DNA of 64,000 bases, taken from Actinomycetota bacterium. Its GTDB lineage: Bacteria > Actinomycetota > Nitriliruptoria > Nitriliruptorales > JAHWKO01. Below are positions 59,720 through 64,000 of the stretch, piece by piece. The stretch is from positions 161,268 to 225,267 of the forward strand of contig JAHWKW010000002.1 in assembly GCA_019347675.1 (NCBI GenBank), in the 5' to 3' direction. The notes under the pieces were generated by a model. The model saw only the letters and a program-made list of their open reading frames with translations, searched no databases and was not told where the DNA came from. Every line of letters begins with the position of its first letter. Position 1 is the first letter of the stretch. Both the position numbers and the translations under genes were made by a program.

Positions 59720-60556
59720 GTGGCGGCCACCAGCGTCCCCGAGCAACTGCGTCTCAGCTGGCACCGTACGACCCTCGACGGCCGCCTCGCGTTCTACGGC
59801 GAGGCTGGTGACGGCCCTCCGCTCGTGTTCCTGCATGGCTGGGGGGTGACCAGCCGTTGCTACGCCGGCGTCCTGCCGCTTCTGGCCAGCGCCGGGAGGC
59901 GGGTCATCGCCCCGGCCCTACCCGGGTTCGGTGAGAGCGAGGACCTTCCCGGCCAGCTGACCTGGGAGAAGCTGGCCAAGTGGGTCGACGACCTGCTGGA
60001 CCACGCCGGCGTCGACGAGCCGGCGTCGCTGGTCGGGCACTCCTTCGGGGGCGGGGTGGCCACCATGACCGCCTGGCACCATCCCCGCCGCGCAGGGTCC
60101 TTGGTGCTGATCAACTCCGTCGGAGGCTCAGCGTGGAGCGCCGACCGGACGCTGGCGGAGCGGCCGCTGTGGGACTGGGCACTGCACCTGCCTCGCGAGT
60201 GGGTCCGCAAGGGCTACCGCCGGGTCCTCCCCGCGGTGGCCCGCGACATCGCTGAGAACCTGATCCGCCACCCCGGCAACCTGCTGCGGTCGGGTCGCCT
60301 GGCCGTCGAAGCCGACATCCTCGAGGAACTGGCCGACTTGAGCGAACGCGGTGTGCCGGTCACGATCCTGTGGGCGGACGGCGATCAGGTGCTGCCCGAG
60401 GCAGCGTTCGTCTCGCTCTGCGAGGCTGCGGGCGGCCGTGGCGACGTCGTCCCCGGGAGCCACTCGTGGCTGCTGGCTGATCCAGAAGGCTTCGGCGAGG
60501 CCATCACCAACTCGCTGGCGGTGCACGACCTGCTCACCGGCACCAACGGCGGCTGA
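59720..60556 (+). CDS. alpha/beta hydrolase
   Basis: A 278-residue serine hydrolase: LVFLHGWGVTSRCY at 35-48, nucleophile Ser108 in GHSFGG, an acid in WADGDQVLPEAAF, and the His in VPGSHSWLLADP. The arrangement is that of small esterases/lipases or C-C bond hydrolases such as MhpC. The GTG at 59720 follows AGGAG. It is divergent from npdG. Substrate not predictable. Confidence 0.88.
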   Translation: MAATSVPEQLRLSWHRTTLDGRLAFYGEAGDGPPLVFLHGWGVTSRCYAGVLPLLASAGRRVIAPALPGFGESEDLPGQLTWEKLAKWVDDLLDHAGVDEPASLVGHSFGGGVATMTAWHHPRRAGSLVLINSVGGSAWSADRTLAERPLWDWALHLPREWVRKGYRRVLPAVARDIAENLIRHPGNLLRSGRLAVEADILEELADLSERGVPVTILWADGDQVLPEAAFVSLCEAAGGRGDVVPGSHSWLLADPEGFGEAITNSLAVHDLLTGTNGG

Positions 60557-60618
60557 CACCCGCCGCGGCGGGGAAGCGACGCCCCGCTGCCGGTCGTCCG
60601 TCCACGTCACGTCACGTC

Positions 60619-61410
60619 TCACGTCGCTCGGGCGCCGCTGCTGCCCTCAGCGCCCGGACCCGGAGCCCCCGGTCCCTGACGCCGCGGGCGCCAACCCAGC
60701 CGTTCGCTGATCTCCCGTGCGGTCCGCAGCACCCGCAGAGCCGCCGACTCCGGTTTGGGTAGTCGCGACGACGGAGCCACGATGCCCACCCCCGCGACCG
60801 CCTTCCCGGTGTGGTCGAACACCGGGGCGGCGACCCCGGACGCGCCCTGCTCGAGCTCGTCGCGGGTGAAAGCCACACCACCCTGGCGGACCGACGCGAG
60901 TGTGGGGTCGCGGGCGCCCTCAGGCAGGAACGCCAGCAGCGCGCGCCCGTGGGCGGCGACGCCCAACTCGTGGCGGAAGCCCACCCGGTAGTTGACCTGC
61001 ACGAACCGGTCCGGCGGCTCGACCACCTCCACCACGACCATGTCGCCGCGGTCACGGACCGCGAGGCAGGCGGTCTCGCCGGTGTCCTCCATCAGTGAAC
61101 GCAGCGGCGGGCCAGCGAGCCGGCGCACCTCCAGTCCTTGAGCGGCGCGCACACCCAACTCGAGCATCGCCAAGCCCAGCCGGTACCGCCGGGTCTCGGG
61201 GTCGCGGGTGACGAAGCCCTCATCCGTGAGGGTCTCCAGCAGCCGGTACAACACCGCACGGTCGAGGTCGGTGGCGTCCGCCAGGGTCGACACGGTCGCG
61301 CCCTCGGTGTGTTCCCCCAACGCCTGGAGCAACGACAGGCCGCGGGCCAGAGTGCGCGAACCCGTTGACCGCCGGTCGTTCTTGTTGCCCTGGTCGGCCA
61401 AACGACTCAC
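60619..61410 (-). CDS. IclR-family transcriptional regulator
   Basis: A 263-residue regulator. The N-terminal winged helix (LARGLSLLQALGEHTEGATVSTLADATDLDRAVLYRLLETLTDEGFV) is typical, and the C-terminal ligand domain shows GETACLAVRDRGDMVVVEVVEPP, GVAAHGRALLAFLP and AAPVFDHTGKAVAGVGIVAP. A Pro/Gly/Ser tail follows. GTG start. It lies downstream of the acyl-CoA synthetase on the same strand with about 80 bp between, so it may control that gene; acyl or aromatic acids are usual IclR effectors. Confidence 0.92.
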   Translation of the reverse strand: MSRLADQGNKNDRRSTGSRTLARGLSLLQALGEHTEGATVSTLADATDLDRAVLYRLLETLTDEGFVTRDPETRRYRLGLAMLELGVRAAQGLEVRRLAGPPLRSLMEDTGETACLAVRDRGDMVVVEVVEPPDRFVQVNYRVGFRHELGVAAHGRALLAFLPEGARDPTLASVRQGGVAFTRDELEQGASGVAAPVFDHTGKAVAGVGIVAPSSRLPKPESAALRVLRTAREISERLGWRPRRQGPGAPGPGAEGSSGARAT

Positions 61411-61493
61411 CTCACCTGGTCGTGCCCGCCGCGCGGCGCGCTACGGCAGTCTGCGAGAGCGGTGGTCGCACGGTCAAGGCCATCGCCGTGGTG

Positions 61494-63464
61494 TCACGAC
61501 GCTGCGCGGATCGCGTCGAGAGCCTCCGGGTTTTCCATCGTGGCGAGATCGCCGGGGTCGTGGCCCTGCAGGACGGCCCGGACCGCTCGCCGGATGATCT
61601 TCGCAGACCGCGTCCGCGGCAGGTCAGTGACGAAGCGCAGCTCCCTGGGCGTGAACGCCTTCCCCAGCGCGGCGGTGACCGCCTCGGACAGCTCCAGGCG
61701 CAGCCGCTCGGTCGGCTCCGCGGCCGGGGTCAGCATCACCAGGCACACCACCGCCTCACCCTTGACGTCGTCGGGCAGGCCCACGACGGCCGCCTCGCGG
61801 ACGGCGTCGTGGCCGACCAGGACCGACTCGATCTCGGCGGGACCGATGCGCTTCCCGGCCACGTTCAGGGTGTCGTCGGACCGGCCATGCAGGTACCAGA
61901 AGCCGTCCTCGTCGACCGATGCGAAATCGCCGTGCCACCACATCCCCTCGAACCGCGACCAGTACGTCTGCAGGTACCGGTCGGGGGCCCGCCACAGTCC
62001 GCGTGTCATCCCCGGCCACGGACGGCGGCAGACGAGCTCGCCCACCTGTCCCCGTGGAACAGGCGCGCCGTCCGCACCGATCACGTCCACGGCCATGCCG
62101 AGAGCCGGCCCACCCAGCGACGTCGGTTTGATCGGCTCGAGGGGATGCGGTGACAGGAAGCACGCGCCGACCTCGGTCCCTCCGGAGAGGTTGATGATCG
62201 GACGCTGGCGCCCACCGACCGTCTCGAACAGCCACCACCACGGCGACGGGTTCCACGGCTCACCCGACGAGGCGAAGATCCGCAGTGCCGATAGGTCGTG
62301 GCCGGCGACCCAGTCGTCGCCGTCCGCCTGCAGGGCACGGATCAGGGTCGGTGAGCAGCCCAGGATCGTCACGCGCTCCTCGGCGCAGACCTCCCAGATG
62401 CGGTCGGGGCGCGGATGGTTGGGTGCGCCCTCGAAGAGCAGGACGGTCCCACCGTTGGCGTGCCCCCCGATCACCTCCCAGGGGCCCATGATCCAACCCA
62501 TGTCGGTCGGCCACCACAACAGGTCTCCGCGACGGTCGCCATGTCCACTGCGCAGATCGACCTGGTAGGCGACCTCCTCGGCGATCTTGACCGTGAAACC
62601 GCCGTGGACGTGGACGGCGCCCTTGGGCTCGCCGGTGGTGCCCGAGCTGTAGGCCAGCAGGAACGGATGCTCGCTCGGGACCCACGCCGGCTCGCGGTGG
62701 TCGCTCGCCGTGGCCACCAGGTCGTCCAGCCACACGTCGCGGGTTTCGTCGCTCGGCACGTCCGGGTCCCCGGTGCGGCGCACCACGACGATCCGCTGCA
62801 CCGCCGGGCACGCTGCGACGGCGTGGTCTGCGATGCTCTTCAGCGGGACGGTCCGCCCCCGGCGCCAGGTCCGGTCGGCGGTGATGACCACCTTCGCGCC
62901 CGCGTCGCGCAGTCGGACCGCGACCGCTGGCGCTGCGAAGCCGCTGAAGATCGGGACGCAGATCGCGCCGAGCTTGGCGATGGCGTACACGGCGGTCACG
63001 GCCTCGGGGACCATCGGCAACAACACCCCGACCGCATCGCCGGGTTCGACGCCGAGACCCGCCAGCCCATTGGCCAGCCGGTTCACCTCCCGCGCGAGCT
63101 GCGCGTAGCTGAGCGTGACCGCGGACCCGTCCTCGCCGACCCACCGCACCGCCGGGGCGTCCCCCCGGCGCTCGCGGACCCACCGGTCCACACAGACGTC
63201 GGCGACGTTGAGGGTGCCGCCCACGAACCATGTCGCCCAGGCCAGTCCGGCGGATGTATCCACCACGTGTTCGTAGGGGTCGTGGAAGGGGATGCCAAGG
63301 TCGTCGACCACGGCAGCCCAGAACCACTCGGGCTCCTCGATCGACCGGGCCCGCAGGTCCTCGAACGCGGCGATCCCGTGTCGATCCAACAGGCGCTGCA
63401 GGTTGCTGCCCTGCACGTACTCCGGCGCCGGGCTCCACGCCACTTCGAACCTCTGACGCTGCAT
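61494..63464 (-). CDS. AMP-forming acetyl/acyl-CoA synthetase
   Basis: A 656-residue ANL-family enzyme. The N-terminal cap (FEVAWSPAPEYVQGSNLQRLL), P-loop YSSGTTGEPKGAVHVHGG, TDMGWIMGPW, the GTEVG adenine motif, and YLHGRSDDTLNVAGKRIGPAEIE are those of acetyl-CoA-synthetase-like proteins; catalytic Lys lies in RTRSAKIIRR near the end. The substrate may be acetate, propionate or acetoacetate. I use the ATG at 63464 with GGGAGG three bases before; an ATG at 63488 is possible but lies eight bases from the IS630 copy. Sirtuin-controlled acetylation of the Lys is plausible. Confidence 0.9.
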   Translation of the reverse strand: MQRQRFEVAWSPAPEYVQGSNLQRLLDRHGIAAFEDLRARSIEEPEWFWAAVVDDLGIPFHDPYEHVVDTSAGLAWATWFVGGTLNVADVCVDRWVRERRGDAPAVRWVGEDGSAVTLSYAQLAREVNRLANGLAGLGVEPGDAVGVLLPMVPEAVTAVYAIAKLGAICVPIFSGFAAPAVAVRLRDAGAKVVITADRTWRRGRTVPLKSIADHAVAACPAVQRIVVVRRTGDPDVPSDETRDVWLDDLVATASDHREPAWVPSEHPFLLAYSSGTTGEPKGAVHVHGGFTVKIAEEVAYQVDLRSGHGDRRGDLLWWPTDMGWIMGPWEVIGGHANGGTVLLFEGAPNHPRPDRIWEVCAEERVTILGCSPTLIRALQADGDDWVAGHDLSALRIFASSGEPWNPSPWWWLFETVGGRQRPIINLSGGTEVGACFLSPHPLEPIKPTSLGGPALGMAVDVIGADGAPVPRGQVGELVCRRPWPGMTRGLWRAPDRYLQTYWSRFEGMWWHGDFASVDEDGFWYLHGRSDDTLNVAGKRIGPAEIESVLVGHDAVREAAVVGLPDDVKGEAVVCLVMLTPAAEPTERLRLELSEAVTAALGKAFTPRELRFVTDLPRTRSAKIIRRAVRAVLQGHDPGDLATMENPEALDAIRAAS

Positions 63465-63495
63465 CGGCCTCCCGATCGAGGGGCTCATCCAACCT

Positions 63496-64000
63496 TAGTG
63501 CTCTGGCACGGAAGTTCGTTGACGTATCGGTTCAGGCTGCGGCGGCCATGTCGCAGCGGGCCAGAACGCGGTCGAGATCGGTTCGGGTGAACTTCCATTC
63601 GAACGGAGTGGCGATCTGCTGGTAGTGGTCCTGGAACGCGAGTAGGCGGGCTTCGACATCGGTGAGGTCGGGGCTGTCGTTGGGGTCGAGGACCTTGCGT
63701 TGCACGATTGAGAAGTAAATCTCGATCTGGTTCAGCCACGAAGCGTGGATCGGCAGGTGCACGAGCGCGAGGTTGGGCCAGGCTTTCGCGGCCCGCTCGA
63801 CCGAGGCCTGCCCGCGATGGCACGAGCCGTTGTCCACCACCCAGAACACCCGCTTGGCGGAGGCGTAGGGCTGGGTGGTCATGACCTGCTCGACGAGCCG
63901 GCCGAACGGCTCGATGCCCGACGACGGCTCGCAGCGCCGAAGATCTTGGCGCGGTGGACGTCCCAGGCGGCCAGGTAGGCCAGCGCACCACCGCGGCGGT
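63496..64000 (-). mobile_element. IS630-family insertion sequence, partial, with frameshifted transposase
   Basis: The C-terminal part of an IS630 transposase reads leftward to a stop at 63532: VFWVVDNGSCHRGQASVE, LVHLPIHASWLNQIEIYFSIVQRKVL, with the DDE Asp and Glu. Upstream, GALAYLAAWDVHRAKIFG is in another frame from the continuation CEPSSGIEPFGRLVEQVMTTQ, a one-base loss near 63942. Some IS630 relatives use programmed frameshifting, but here no slippery run is seen. The likely outer end is a TA at 63496-63497, the typical target. The other end lies outside the window. Confidence 0.8.

Noticed and set aside
1..64000. tRNA, rRNA, riboswitch genes
   Set aside because: I inspected the larger intergenic gaps by eye and saw no cloverleaf-like T-loop sequences or known riboswitch cores, including before gcvT and the adenosyltransferase; a covariance-model search would be needed to be sure.
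63532..64000. Reading the IS630 frame break as programmed frameshifting
   Set aside because: No slippery homopolymer is visible at the junction near 63942, and the rest of the element is outside the window, so loss of one base is the simpler reading.

Overview
The window is about 64 kb of GC-rich chromosomal DNA from an actinobacterium. The support is a WhiB regulator, a SepH (DUF3071) division protein, an F420:NADPH oxidoreductase, DUF3152 and HPP proteins, abundant GTG/TTG starts, and a lipB-lipA-glnA-glnE-glnA2-nadE-panB order that resembles Mycobacterium and Streptomyces. Many proteins look divergent from those genera, so a deep-branching lineage (Nitriliruptoria/Euzebyales-like) is my inference; no rRNA is present to settle it.

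Layout. 1-15.9 kb: partial ROK sugar kinase, ArsA-type ATPase with a small CxxCxxC partner, zinc-ribbon and SRPBCC proteins, a membrane-anchored caspase-like protease, esterase, PopT-type DUF368 transporter, membrane/EEP hydrolase, GT4 glycosyltransferase behind SepH, a NYN nuclease-like protein, DUF309, Fpg, a DUF3152 lipoprotein and WhiB. 16-24.1 kb: pirin, then a nitrite assimilation locus: a HemD-winged-helix fusion, a CysG-N-type sirohaem enzyme, siroheme nitrite reductase, a Rieske subunit, a NarK-like transporter, a YuiH-like molybdoprotein and a small Cys-rich protein. 24.2-25.8 kb: a decayed patch (ABC ATPase, FtsX-like permease, RidA).

25.8-43 kb: acyltransferase, methyltransferase, TrxB, then a sirtuin-CsaA-TrpD group, a receiver-domain protein, HPP protein, IscA/ErpA, glycerate kinase, stress-type membrane proteins, GcvT, and the lipoate group (Lpd, E2, LipB, LipA), followed by an MscS channel. 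43-57 kb: nitrogen core: glnA1 (with a well-formed GlnR-type box), a 3 kb decayed island with an IS30 relic, then glnE and glnA2, with nadE and panB beyond. 57-64 kb: cobalamin adenosyltransferase, several small unknown proteins, NpdG, hydrolase, IclR regulator, an acetoacetyl/acetyl-CoA synthetase-like enzyme, and an IS630 copy cut by the window edge.

Functionally, the window couples nitrite reduction to ammonium (sirohaem synthesis, uptake, reduction) with ammonium assimilation (two glutamine synthetases and the adenylyltransferase), and candidate GlnR boxes before both glnA and the nitrite reductase suggest one regulator ties them. A second theme is lipoate-dependent metabolism: GcvT, Lpd, E2, LipB and LipA are contiguous. 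No tRNA, rRNA, CRISPR array, phage module or defence system was recognised. The least explained intact material is the Cys-rich partner of the nitrite locus, the EF-hand-loop caspase and the repeat tail of SepH.
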